Source: Blastopirellula marina
Lineage (GTDB): Bacteria; Planctomycetota; Planctomycetia; Pirellulales; Pirellulaceae
Direction of reading: 5' to 3'
Assembly (NCBI RefSeq): GCF_002967715.1
Contig: NZ_PUIA01000016.1
Span: 310,001-374,000, forward strand
DNA length: 64,000 bases
Both the position numbers and the translations under genes were made by a program. Below are positions 1 to 7,289 of the stretch, one piece after another. The notes below the pieces were generated by a model that was not told the DNA's origin, did no database searches, and saw only the letters and a program-made list of their open reading frames with translations. How positions within the stretch are numbered: position 1 is the stretch's first letter; the number at the start of each line of letters is the position of its first letter.

Positions 1-1137
1 CATCACCCCTCCCATGACGAGATACCAGTTTCGGCGCAGAAACTCCATGCCGTCATTGAATCGCTGGCCAAGGCTTGGTGTTTGCCCTTGAGGATACTCT
101 CTTCTGGCCTCTTCCAGCATTTCCGGAAGCAGAGTTGAGAACGATACCGGTTCGATCCCGCCAGGGTGTTGACTGTGGGCCGTGATGATCCAGTCGTCGA
201 TCTGCCAGCGTCCTTCCAGCCATCGAAGGTAAAAGTACCCATGCATCGTGGAAGCTGGATCATGCTCTGTCGGCGCGGTCTTCATCCGGTAGTCGACGCG
301 AGATTCATTGTCGCTGTACTCGCCGTAATATTCATCGAGTAACTCGAACTCGAAATTGTCGTCCACAGGTATGTTGCCCGTGATTTTGTCCAATTCGTCA
401 AATCCATCGAGAATGGTGTGCATGTTCGATGTGCAGTACTTTCGTGCTTCACTTGTACTCGACGCGTTTATGAATCGGTGTACGGTTTCGGCCGGCTCTA
501 GTGGCGCAAACAGCACAATTCCCCAGTAAACAATCGTCATCAGGGCCAAGGGGCTTCCCGCCAGTAGCGGGACGAACCACTTCTCAGCGTTCTCTTCCCC
601 TTTCCGTTCGTATTCAGGGTACTGGGGCGAGAGGTCGAAACTCCAAAGAAGCACCAGGGGAACAAGCGTAAAAATCACCTCGCCCCAAAGAAAGCCCATG
701 TCGAGGCCACCACAGTCGGCAGCCAGAGATATGAGTTGAGAACCGATACCGACCGTCAATGGTCTCCAAAGCGGCTGGGCGATTCCGAGGCGATTTGCAT
801 TGATCGCCGCCAGGATGCCAGACCAAATGGGCGTAAATAAGATCCCTAGCAGGGCGATCGTAAATGGATTCCAGGCATGATCCTGCTTTGAGGTCGGTCG
901 TGCGGACGATGGTATAGCGGAATCTGGAGGCGGGGGTGGAGGAGGTGTGTCAGCGAACTCCCCGGCGAACTCCGGACAATCTGCTAGTCGTTGCCAAGCA
1001 TCAGTTCCTGCTTTGCACACATAGGCATCCGGAGACAATTCACGGGTGCGAATTCGTTCTACCAGGACGTCCGAAGTAAACGGACCATCGGCTTTGCCGG
1101 CATTCGATAGCCACCAGGGAGAGGTTTCATTATTCAC
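1..1137 (-). CDS. GYF_2-domain membrane protein (3' end outside window)
   Basis: The reading frame stays open to the window edge, so only the first ~379 codons are seen. The N-terminus carries a GYF_2-type domain (WWLSNAGKADGPFTSD, then AYVCKAGTDAWQRLA), the same kind found in the gene upstream. A short proline-rich linker follows, then two or three hydrophobic segments (around GILFTPIWSGILAAI and LALMTIVYWGIVLFAP) and a polar C-terminal region with many acidic residues. I chose the GTG start because it lies in GTGAATAA, overlapping the stop of the PrsW gene by 8 bases, which suggests translational coupling. GYF_2 domains are thought to bind peptides; the function here is unknown. The C-terminal region resembles small secreted association domains only in overall size. 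Confidence 0.7.
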   Translation of the reverse strand, partial: MNNETSPWWLSNAGKADGPFTSDVLVERIRTRELSPDAYVCKAGTDAWQRLADCPEFAGEFADTPPPPPPPDSAIPSSARPTSKQDHAWNPFTIALLGILFTPIWSGILAAINANRLGIAQPLWRPLTVGIGSQLISLAADCGGLDMGFLWGEVIFTLVPLVLLWSFDLSPQYPEYERKGEENAEKWFVPLLAGSPLALMTIVYWGIVLFAPLEPAETVHRFINASSTSEARKYCTSNMHTILDGFDELDKITGNIPVDDNFEFELLDEYYGEYSDNESRVDYRMKTAPTEHDPASTMHGYFYLRWLEGRWQIDDWIITAHSQHPGGIEPVSFSTLLPEMLEEARREYPQGQTPSLGQRFNDGMEFLRRNWYLVMGGVM

Positions 1138-2518
1138 GGGTGACATCCTCAGAATGATTAGGGTTAGAGATATCCATGCCGGATGCGTCAAAGTGCTCGC
1201 GAAACGATCGCCATAGGCGATCTATGTCGCCATCGAACTGGAAGATCCAGTAGGTGACCACGACGGTCGCTACAACGGATATCAAAGAAGCAAGCTGGAA
1301 ATGGGTCAGCATCACGTTGTAGAGCGTGTGGAGCACCATCGAAGGGAAGATCGCTGCAAGCACGGGTAGAGCCACCGCATATACGATCATCGGGCCTTGG
1401 ACCTGCATCTTCAAATGCTCACGTGTCTGCACGTACATGGCGGCAGCAATTGTCGTCCAACAGGCGTGGAATACCGGCAGGGATATGAATCGAAGCAGAT
1501 AGACCGTCATGGAGGACGTTTCAGGGGTGTAGATCGCGTTGTGGTAGTAGAGTGCTTCTGTGGCTCCAAACCCGATTCCGGAGCATGCACCCGCGAAAAC
1601 AAGCTGTTTGCTGGAGCAAGCGATGTTCTTGCTGATGAAAAGTACTGGCACGAGCTTCAGAGCTTCTTCGCAAAGAGCCACGCTGATGAACATGGCAAAC
1701 AAGTGGTAGACGACGGGAATGTCTTCCCCTTGTTGGGGAGCGAACGCTGCACCGTAGCCATATCCGATTTGCTGGATAAGAAAGGGGATGAAACGGGTAG
1801 GATGGAGAGCGAATTCCTTCGGTTCTCCTAGGTCAGCATTGGCACATGCTTGGAATGTAAAGAGGATTGGCAGTGCCAGAAAGAAAGTGAACAGAAAGGA
1901 GCCGGCACCAAGCCCAATCGACGCTTCATCTAGCTGGCCGTAGTAACAAATCAGAGCAACGCCAACACCAAACCCGAAGATGCTGAGCATCCATATCCCC
2001 GTAGGAGGCGCTCCGGCCATCGGCCACAAGAAGCACAGCAGGAGCGGCCCCAAAGCAGCAAGTAGTAGCGGCCAGATCCGCGTCCTATCTTCACTCGTGT
2101 AAAACAAGTCTCGCAGAGTTTCCGTGGAAGACCCTTTGGGCTGGATTGCATCCGAGGCCGGAGACGGCTTCGTTTGGCCAACAGCCTGTGGCTCGTCATC
2201 CTTGAGTGATCCTGTTCCTGCGGGACTTTCTACGGTATTCACAAGCCTCGAAGTGTCGTCACCTGGCTTGGGAGCGAAGATAGAGTCTGGAGGAGGTGGC
2301 GGTGCAGGCCACTGGGAATCTTGCTGAACGAAAAGCCCTAGATTGCCAATCCGCTGCCAGGTCGTTGCTCCCACTGGGCAGGCATAGGTCGACGTGTCGA
2401 TTTCCTTGGAGGCCAGTAGGTCGTCAAGCTCCGAGACAGCAAAAGGGCCTCGTGACTGACCGCCGATAGAGATCCACCAGCGTTCGCCGGATTCGTTAAA
2501 AGTACTTGGATCGCTCAT
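1130..2518 (-). CDS. GYF_2-PrsW family intramembrane metalloprotease
   Basis: A 462-residue membrane protein. Residues ~13-60 form a GYF_2 domain (ERWWISIGGQSRGPFAVSEL). A proline-rich linker (~70-80) and a polar stretch follow, then a multi-pass C-terminal domain. That domain has the PrsW/M82 signature: EEALK at 284-288, GIGFGATE with Glu321, His351 in FHACW, and His397 in VLHTLYN. PrsW proteins cleave membrane substrates such as anti-sigma factors; the substrate here is unknown. I placed the start at the ATG opening MSDPSTF because the reading frame upstream only translates a palindromic repeat. The downstream gene has the same N-terminal domain and overlaps this one, so the two probably act together at the membrane. 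Confidence 0.8.
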   Translation of the reverse strand: MSDPSTFNESGERWWISIGGQSRGPFAVSELDDLLASKEIDTSTYACPVGATTWQRIGNLGLFVQQDSQWPAPPPPPDSIFAPKPGDDTSRLVNTVESPAGTGSLKDDEPQAVGQTKPSPASDAIQPKGSSTETLRDLFYTSEDRTRIWPLLLAALGPLLLCFLWPMAGAPPTGIWMLSIFGFGVGVALICYYGQLDEASIGLGAGSFLFTFFLALPILFTFQACANADLGEPKEFALHPTRFIPFLIQQIGYGYGAAFAPQQGEDIPVVYHLFAMFISVALCEEALKLVPVLFISKNIACSSKQLVFAGACSGIGFGATEALYYHNAIYTPETSSMTVYLLRFISLPVFHACWTTIAAAMYVQTREHLKMQVQGPMIVYAVALPVLAAIFPSMVLHTLYNVMLTHFQLASLISVVATVVVTYWIFQFDGDIDRLWRSFREHFDASGMDISNPNHSEDVTRE

Positions 2519-2631
2519 TCCCCCGAAAGCTCCTGTAGGAGCGTCGTTGTCTGCTTCGGTGAGCGGCCGGCCTGCCCTACGAAAAAAGGACGCTGAACCA
2601 CGACCACTCCTGCAACCCCTGCCAAGGGGCA

Positions 2632-2788
2632 CACCAGAACAGTACATGGCCAGCGTCCCTTTCGGGACGCGGCTCAAGTACTGCTTCTGGTGTTTCAAGG
2701 GCGTGAGCCCAGGTTGGCGGTTTTTGCAGGAAGCAGGCTTGACGCTCGCGCGTCGATCAAAATGTAAGTTCGTCCAGCGTAAGCTGGA
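2632..2788. repeat. Cluster of three palindromic hairpins upstream of the PrsW gene
   Basis: The first hairpin spans 2632-2693: outer arms ACCAGAACAGTAC / GTACTGCTTCTGGT (one bulge) and an inner CGTCCC-tttc-GGGACG. A second is GACGC-tcgc-GCGTC (2741-2754). A third is TCCAGC-gtaa-GCTGGA (2773-2788). There is no T-run to make a terminator. It could be a REP-type element or marks left by insertion. The 447-base gap 2519-2965 holds no other gene that I can support. Confidence 0.5.
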
Positions 2789-2965
2789 TGGATTTATCTA
2801 TTCATATTGATTTCATTTGAAATAAAACGGTTCGCGAATTGGCGAAACTCATTGGGATATGATACCTAGAGCCACCATGAGGTTCCATGCCCAAGAGGGG
2901 GTTCATAGTGGCGTTTGGGTTACTTAAGATCATTGGACTACGCGCAGCTTGTAACAGCAGAGCCG

Positions 2966-3487
2966 CTAAGCAGTTTGCCGTCCGCGGAACACACGAAGTT
3001 CAGGCAAGGCACCTCGGTTCGGCATCAATTTGCGAAACATCAGCAGGTCTTTCATGGCCGAGTGATGCCGTCGCTGAGCGGATTCCAGCCGCTTTGTGAG
3101 CAGGCTTGCCTGCGTGACAGTTCTCGATCGGCTACCAGCGTCGACGCTGCGTAGATAGTGAATCTCAAGCCAAGTTGCCAATATCGAATCAACAAGCAGC
3201 TTTTCCATGGCCGTGGTGGATTCCTCCATCAGTTCCGCCTTGAGAGTATTGAGCTGACGTCGGATCGACTCGGCGGCGAGTGCATCGTCATTGGAAATCA
3301 GGGAGATCCATGCATTTTCCGATATGACCGAGAGATCGCCGATATATTGCCAAATTTGTGGGTGCTTGTCGAGAAAGCGACGCAGCCAGGAGATTGCCTC
3401 TTGATCTCCACCGTTTGCCTGTTTCAGCTTGGCCTTAAGGACTTTCCAGTCTTCGGATGTTAGGTATTGTTGTTCGTTCTTATCCAT
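2966..3487 (-). CDS. Hypothetical protein, accessory
   Basis: A 173-residue soluble, mostly helical protein with no signal peptide or membrane segment. Its N-terminus (MDKNEQQYLTSEDWKVLKAK) overlaps the end of the upstream gene by 8 bases, so the two are probably co-translated. I do not recognise a family. It sits with the next two minus-strand genes in the putative integrated element, and its middle is rich in charged helices (TLKAELMEESTTAMEKLLVD). The basic C-terminal third (RLESAQRRHH, MPNRGALPELRVFRGR) might contact nucleic acid, but that is a guess. Confidence 0.55.
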   Translation of the reverse strand: MDKNEQQYLTSEDWKVLKAKLKQANGGDQEAISWLRRFLDKHPQIWQYIGDLSVISENAWISLISNDDALAAESIRRQLNTLKAELMEESTTAMEKLLVDSILATWLEIHYLRSVDAGSRSRTVTQASLLTKRLESAQRRHHSAMKDLLMFRKLMPNRGALPELRVFRGRQTA

Positions 3488-3803
3488 GGAACATCTTGCC
3501 TCGTCGACGCCATTCGTGGCCTTTGTGACAGTAGTAGCCGTGGGCGACCAGCATGACGTGCAGCATTTGCTTAGTAAGGTCGGTATAGCGGTCAGACATG
3601 ACGCGAGTTCTTTCCACCTGGCTTAATACTCGGTCCCAATATGCTTTGTCTGCGAGCCTTTGACGACGTATCGCAAGGTCTTGCTGGGCAACTGCCTGCC
3701 CTTCGGCTCCGCGGCCGTAGTATTTCTTCGTGACTTTCGGCCCGTCTCTCTCGGATCGATAGTAGTACGACTGCCCTGATGCCCCCTTGCGATCCCAGCT
3801 CAT
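3480..3803 (-). CDS. Small hypothetical protein (MSWDRKG type)
   Basis: A 107-residue basic protein starting MSWDRKGASGQSYYYRSER. I chose this internal ATG because GGGA lies 6-7 bases before it, and the upstream extension (MQSKGLK) has no ribosome site. I recall similar short MSWDRKG-YYYRS proteins from planctomycete accessory regions, always of unknown function. It is rich in Tyr, Arg and Gln, and has a late His/Cys patch (HGYYCHKGHEWRRR) that could bind a metal. Its stop overlaps the start of the next gene by 8 bases, making a tight two-gene unit. Confidence 0.55.
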   Translation of the reverse strand: MSWDRKGASGQSYYYRSERDGPKVTKKYYGRGAEGQAVAQQDLAIRRQRLADKAYWDRVLSQVERTRVMSDRYTDLTKQMLHVMLVAHGYYCHKGHEWRRRGKMFHG

Positions 3804-3890
3804 TTTCAGTCCCTTAGATTGCACTACAAATAATCACTTTCCCCAGCCCAACCAAGAAGCTTGGGTAAGCTAGGAGGCCGATTGATACCT

Positions 3891-4703
3891 TCAGCTCTTG
3901 CGACGCTGGGCCGGCTGGGGCTTTTTCTTAGGAATTGATAGTCGTTTCCATTTCGGTTGCTTGCCCTTAAGCAATTCGCGGGCATAGCGGACAACCGCTT
4001 GCTGCATCTTCACCTTCATTGTCGCGCGAGTGCCCTCATCACGACACGCCTCCATTTTTCGCCAATAGTAAGCCAGGTCGAGTGAAAACCAGTCATGCTC
4101 ACGGCTCGTAGGAATTACTTGCATCGCGATTTCCATCTGAATTGGAAGTTCGATGTCTTTGTCGTCCTGTAAGTAGACGTCAAGCAGACAGATGTCCATT
4201 CCCCGCGAAGCTTGCCGGTAGACGTCGATCATCTTTTGTAGGATGATTCGGCCCCCTTGGTATGCCAGCTTGGCCCAGACCTGGCGAAGTTCATGATTCT
4301 CATGACCTCGACCTGGGACACCACCGAATACGTTACAAGTCAACCAGTCGCAAGCACGCAAGTATCGTCGAGCAACGAAAAAGTACTCTTCGTACGCGTT
4401 AACCACATCGATGTTCAAACCACAGAGTTTCGCAATTTTAGCGGGGGGCTGATTTGCCACGACCCGGGCTTCAAGTTCTGCTCGGGCCAATCCGTCTTCT
4501 TCAAAAATACGCCGCGCTTCATCGAGTACGGCATCAGTTCTTTCAGGTGTTTGTTCCAGATATTGAACGAGTCGGGCTATCCCTGCATCTTCATAGTCGA
4601 TGCGACGGCCTTCACTGGCGACTTCATCCCGTGCTGCATCCCATCGCCAATATGGCTTGAGGGAGGGGGCACCATCTGCAATTTTTAGCGAGAGTACTGG
4701 CAT
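3891..4703 (-). CDS. Hypothetical protein with possible helix-turn-helix
   Basis: A 270-residue protein with no signal peptide or membrane segment. Around residues 85-110 the stretch PPAKIAKLCGLNIDVVNAYE has the spacing of a helix-turn-helix, which is common in phage and element proteins. The C-terminus is very basic (KGKQPKWKRLSIPKKKPQP). It is the first gene of a minus-strand group of three, 87 bases upstream of the MSWDRKG-type gene. No family is recognised; a DNA-binding or packaging-related role in the element is only inference. Confidence 0.55.
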   Translation of the reverse strand: MPVLSLKIADGAPSLKPYWRWDAARDEVASEGRRIDYEDAGIARLVQYLEQTPERTDAVLDEARRIFEEDGLARAELEARVVANQPPAKIAKLCGLNIDVVNAYEEYFFVARRYLRACDWLTCNVFGGVPGRGHENHELRQVWAKLAYQGGRIILQKMIDVYRQASRGMDICLLDVYLQDDKDIELPIQMEIAMQVIPTSREHDWFSLDLAYYWRKMEACRDEGTRATMKVKMQQAVVRYARELLKGKQPKWKRLSIPKKKPQPAQRRKS

Positions 4704-5260
4704 TGGGTTGGCTCCTTCCTGTGAATGTCAAAAGTGGTTTTGGATTCATGAATAGTCTGTGCCTGAATTTTACCTTAGGCACCCCGCGGCCACCGAGACT
4801 AATTTGGTAAGAGCAAGTGAGATGGGATTCTCTGCCCAGCTATTTACGCCAAATCTTCGATCGTTTTTGATCGCAAAGAACTTTAGAGTGGAAATGAACA
4901 ATCGTCTTTCAAGAGACGGCTTTGAGGGAAGGTGACTGAATTCTTGTCGAACAATTGACGCAGGTGGAGTAGTAGCTCGTTAAGCGACCTCAAGCATGCC
5001 TCTGCCACTGCATTTCATGTGATGCGACGGCCGAGTCTTGCTTGCTTGGGATCGCCAGCAACACCTCATCCAATACTTTCTGTAGACAAACGGATCGCAC
5101 ATCGCTTGGACAAGCTGCTCGATCGTTTCGGAGATATCTGATCGGGCGACTGCTGAGTTCAGATTGCCAAGTGGATTCAACATAATCTACGTCATCGCAT
5201 GAACTGAGCAGAGCAGTCAGTTCCTAGCGCAGATCGCATCACTCAAATTGTAACGCGATC

Positions 5261-5303
5261 AAAACACGAGTTGATTCCGCCGTCTTCGGTGGAATCAACT
5301 CGT
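5261..5303 (-). terminator. Stem-loop terminator, minus strand
   Basis: The 13-bp arms ACGAGTTGATTCC / GGAATCAACTCGT extend through four more pairs (one G-T) to a TCTT tetraloop. On the minus strand the stem is followed by GTTTT. It would end transcripts of the 408-residue winged-helix gene after they pass the repeat array. Confidence 0.7.
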
Positions 5304-5355
5304 TAAAGACATAGTTATCTTGAGATTTATGAAAAAGAATAGATTAGTTCATATG

Positions 5356-5466
5356 TGGTGCGCAGAAAAAGGATCTTCTGGGCGATCGTGCGCAGAAACA
5401 TGCTGTTCGTGCGCAGAAATATTGCCCTGTTGAAGGCTTCTGTTATTGAAGTGTGGTGCGCAGAAA
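5356..5466. repeat. Four iteron-like direct repeats, T(G/C)GTGCGCAGAAA
   Basis: Identical 11-mers GTGCGCAGAAA lie at 5358, 5388, 5409 and 5456, all in the same direction. Each is preceded by TG or TC, extending the match to 13 bases. Spacings are 30, 21 and 47 bases, so the first two intervals are close to whole helical turns. The array is 40 bases past the stop of the two-winged-helix gene and next to an AT-rich block. Iterons bound by a Rep protein look like this; a regulatory array is the alternative. Confidence 0.65.
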
Positions 5467-5505
5467 CGGACTGGCAGCAGTCGTCAAATTGACCACAAAT
5501 CATTA

Positions 5506-6732
5506 TCAATACGGATACAATCGAGTCATCTCCATGTCTAGCAACTCGTCATGGATATCGGAATTGGAAAGCAGTTGTTCCAATACTGGTACGTTCGGTC
5601 GCAAATGGGTCATGGGTTGTGACCGGTCGCGTTTACGGTCATAAATCCATTTGTCGAAAGTGAGAAGCTGACGCTCGCCGATAAGATAGTTTAGGCTCGT
5701 TCGCACCGTGCTTTCCGGTAGCCCGATTTCTTGGTTAAGCTGACGCGAAGATTTCGCGATCCAAAGATGGCGATGTCGCTTAATGCACGCTCGTGGCCCT
5801 AGGCTAATGGCATCTCTGGTGACTCGATCGCTGAACCACCAAAGCACTTGGCTCAATACCCACGCGGGGGCCGATTTTTTATCGCAAATGAGAAAGAGAT
5901 AGTCAGGGACCCACGTTCCCTTTGATGTTGGAAAATTTGCCTGGGAATCGCGATTTAACGCACGTCGTCGGGTGTTGCTTTCAAACCAGCCAGGCTTAAT
6001 TCTCGCCTTGCACAAATCTTTTACGTCGTTTTCCCACCTGGACAATCGTTGGGCATGCGGCCCATTTTCCTCGAATTCATCCTTCGCGATCTTATCTTTA
6101 CTGAATTGGTAGTAGAGGTCTGCAAGCTGGGGACCGCACATGGTTATCAGGAGATCGCCGTCGTGTTGGCGAGAGTCGTTTCGTGAAATCTGAATAAGCC
6201 CTCTTTCTGCGAGAGCCTGCAACTGCCCTTTTACTGTTGTCTTGCTGAGATTCACTTCCTGCGCGAGTCGTGTGTAAGTTGTGCCGAGGCAACGGTCGTG
6301 GTTGGCGTTTTTTGCTCGTGCACGACAAAGCTCACGTCCGTATCCAGGAAATCGTTCCACTCCGCGATCAGCAAATCGAGAACGCGTCGACTCTTCGTCG
6401 AACCACCAGAGCAACCAAGCTAGGATGCGAGTGCGGTTGGCATTGCCAATTCCGTGTCCCAGCCATCGAGGAATCCAGATACCGGTATTGGGCTCTTCCG
6501 GCGAAAGCAGGCGGTACTGCGGGGATTCATGCCAAGGATTCTTTGACGGTACTAATCCTTTTCGGCCTTCATGGGCGAGTGACCTGCTTTCGATCAGGTC
6601 TTCGTGGGCGAATGGATTGCTCTTTAATTCTTCAGTACTGAAATTATCCGATTCAGGAAAGCCGTGAATCTCGTTTGAGTAGCTGATTTTCCGAGGTGCA
6701 ACTTGCCGCTTGTTCTTGGTTTTTGGTATCAT
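5506..6732 (-). CDS. Protein with two repeated winged-helix modules, candidate replication initiator
   Basis: A 408-residue protein containing an internal repeat. Module 1 (~82-182) has TGIWIPRWL, LAWLLWWFDE and a winged helix, TYTRLAQEVNLSKTTVKGQL. Module 2 (~271-360) repeats the pattern with GTWVPDYLF, LSQVLWWFSD and SSRQLNQEIGLPESTVRTSL. Two winged helices beside iteron-like repeats is the layout of Rep_3-type plasmid initiators (RepE, pi), but I see no direct Rep_3 sequence match. A pair-of-wings regulator is the alternative. The ATG has no clear Shine-Dalgarno. The leader upstream is covered by a candidate antisense RNA, which would suit copy-number control. The DNA looks less GC-rich than the core genes after 15 kb. 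Confidence 0.65.
   Translation of the reverse strand: MIPKTKNKRQVAPRKISYSNEIHGFPESDNFSTEELKSNPFAHEDLIESRSLAHEGRKGLVPSKNPWHESPQYRLLSPEEPNTGIWIPRWLGHGIGNANRTRILAWLLWWFDEESTRSRFADRGVERFPGYGRELCRARAKNANHDRCLGTTYTRLAQEVNLSKTTVKGQLQALAERGLIQISRNDSRQHDGDLLITMCGPQLADLYYQFSKDKIAKDEFEENGPHAQRLSRWENDVKDLCKARIKPGWFESNTRRRALNRDSQANFPTSKGTWVPDYLFLICDKKSAPAWVLSQVLWWFSDRVTRDAISLGPRACIKRHRHLWIAKSSRQLNQEIGLPESTVRTSLNYLIGERQLLTFDKWIYDRKRDRSQPMTHLRPNVPVLEQLLSNSDIHDELLDMEMTRLYPY
6703..6732 (+). promoter_or_regulatory. Candidate promoter for a plus-strand antisense RNA
   Basis: TTGCCG (6703-6708) and TATCAT (6727-6732) are separated by 18 bases, a fair sigma-70-type match. It faces away from the winged-helix gene, whose start codon overlaps the -10 on the other strand. 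A transcript would begin near 6739 and run into the stem-loop at 6801. Confidence 0.4.
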
Positions 6733-6738
6733 GTGGAT

Positions 6739-6838
6739 GCTGTCTTATGTACGTTCCATCCCGCACTCATTGCACCGGGCTTGGGATGGGCGAAGTCTCA
6801 AACATCGCTACAGGTTCGACCTGTAGCGATGTTTTTTT
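6739..6838 (+). ncRNA. Candidate antisense RNA over the leader of the winged-helix gene
   Basis: No plus-strand gene lies upstream, yet a very strong plus-strand intrinsic terminator ends here. The ~100 bases before it contain another stem (CCATCCC 6756-6762 / GGGATGG 6783-6789) and a plausible promoter. The RNA would be fully complementary to the leader of the 408-residue protein. Counter-transcribed RNAs of plasmid rep genes have this two-stem form. It is inferred from layout only. Confidence 0.45.
6801..6838 (+). terminator. Strong intrinsic terminator, plus strand
   Basis: A perfect 15-bp stem, AACATCGCTACAGGT / ACCTGTAGCGATGTT, has a 3-base loop (6816-6818). A run of T follows on the plus strand; there is none on the minus strand. 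No annotated plus-strand gene precedes it, which is the basis for the antisense RNA call. Confidence 0.8.
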
Positions 6839-6931
6839 GTTGGTTAATTGCTTAGTAGTGGGTGGCCTCATATAGTTGAGTGCGACATCTAAAAGGCAGT
6901 TTCGAGAACTGCTCGCGGAGTGGGCCAACCC

Positions 6932-7156
6932 TTACGAGTTGCCGCTTGGTTTAGGCTCAGAAGTCAAAGATTCTGTCGTCCCGTGTACTGCCAAGTAGTG
7001 GATTGCCGCCCAGGGAATGCGTCGGTTGCGTCCGATCAGTACGAAGGGTAATTCACCGCTCTTCATCATGTCATACAGTTTCGTGCGGCTAATCTGTAGG
7101 AAGCGAACCGCATCGGTGACTTTGGCTAGACCTGTCGTTGCTGATTGACTTTGCAT
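6932..7156 (-). CDS. AlpA/excisionase-like helix-turn-helix protein
   Basis: A 74-residue protein with a MerR-like (HTH_17) fold: VTDAVRFLQISRTKLYDMMKSGEL, then the wing FVLIGRNRRIPWAAIHYLA. Small proteins of this kind act as excisionases or activators of integrase genes in prophages and genomic islands. It lies in the same putative element as the tyrosine recombinase at 13.1-14.7 kb, though far from it. Divergent from it is a zinc-ribbon gene, with two palindromes between them. The winged-helix gene lies downstream on the same strand, ~200 bases away. Confidence 0.7.
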   Translation of the reverse strand: MQSQSATTGLAKVTDAVRFLQISRTKLYDMMKSGELPFVLIGRNRRIPWAAIHYLAVHGTTESLTSEPKPSGNS

Positions 7157-7207
7157 TGGGGCTCCATTACCGGTTGGCTGTTCAGATGCGTGCGATGCTG
7201 TTCGTTA

Positions 7208-7259
7208 TTGTACGAAGGGGTATTTTGCCGTACAACACGATAAGCAAACAGTTATCGTG
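7208..7259. promoter_or_regulatory. Two adjacent operator-like palindromes between divergent genes
   Basis: TTGTACG (7208-7214) pairs with CGTACAA (7229-7235), followed directly by CACGATAA (7236-7243) and TTATCGTG (7252-7259) with an 8-base spacer. They sit between the excisionase-like gene (minus) and the zinc-ribbon gene (plus), so one regulator could control both. Confidence 0.5.
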
Positions 7260-7289
7260 ACGATTGGCGTGTCATTTTCAGGGGCAAGT

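Larger units (their letters stand above)
4704..5505. other. Long non-coding stretch with repeats and AT-rich block
   Basis: About 800 bases without a convincing gene. A 67-codon minus-strand frame (4980-5183) has no ribosome site and odd composition, so I do not call it. The stretch contains the strong stem-loop at 5266-5303, an AT-rich block (~5305-5355) and four short direct repeats (5356-5466). Taken with the adjacent two-winged-helix protein, this arrangement resembles a plasmid-type origin. Confidence 0.5.

Noticed and set aside
4980-5183. 67-codon minus-strand frame
   Set aside because: No ribosome site, odd Cys/Trp/Arg composition and no conserved motif that I recognise.
5356-5466. 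Four short repeats as a CRISPR remnant
   Set aside because: Repeat units are only 11-13 bases and spacing is irregular; iterons or regulator sites fit better.
5327-5509. 60-codon minus-strand frame with repeated FLRT
   Set aside because: The repeated peptide comes from the iteron-like repeats; no ribosome site.
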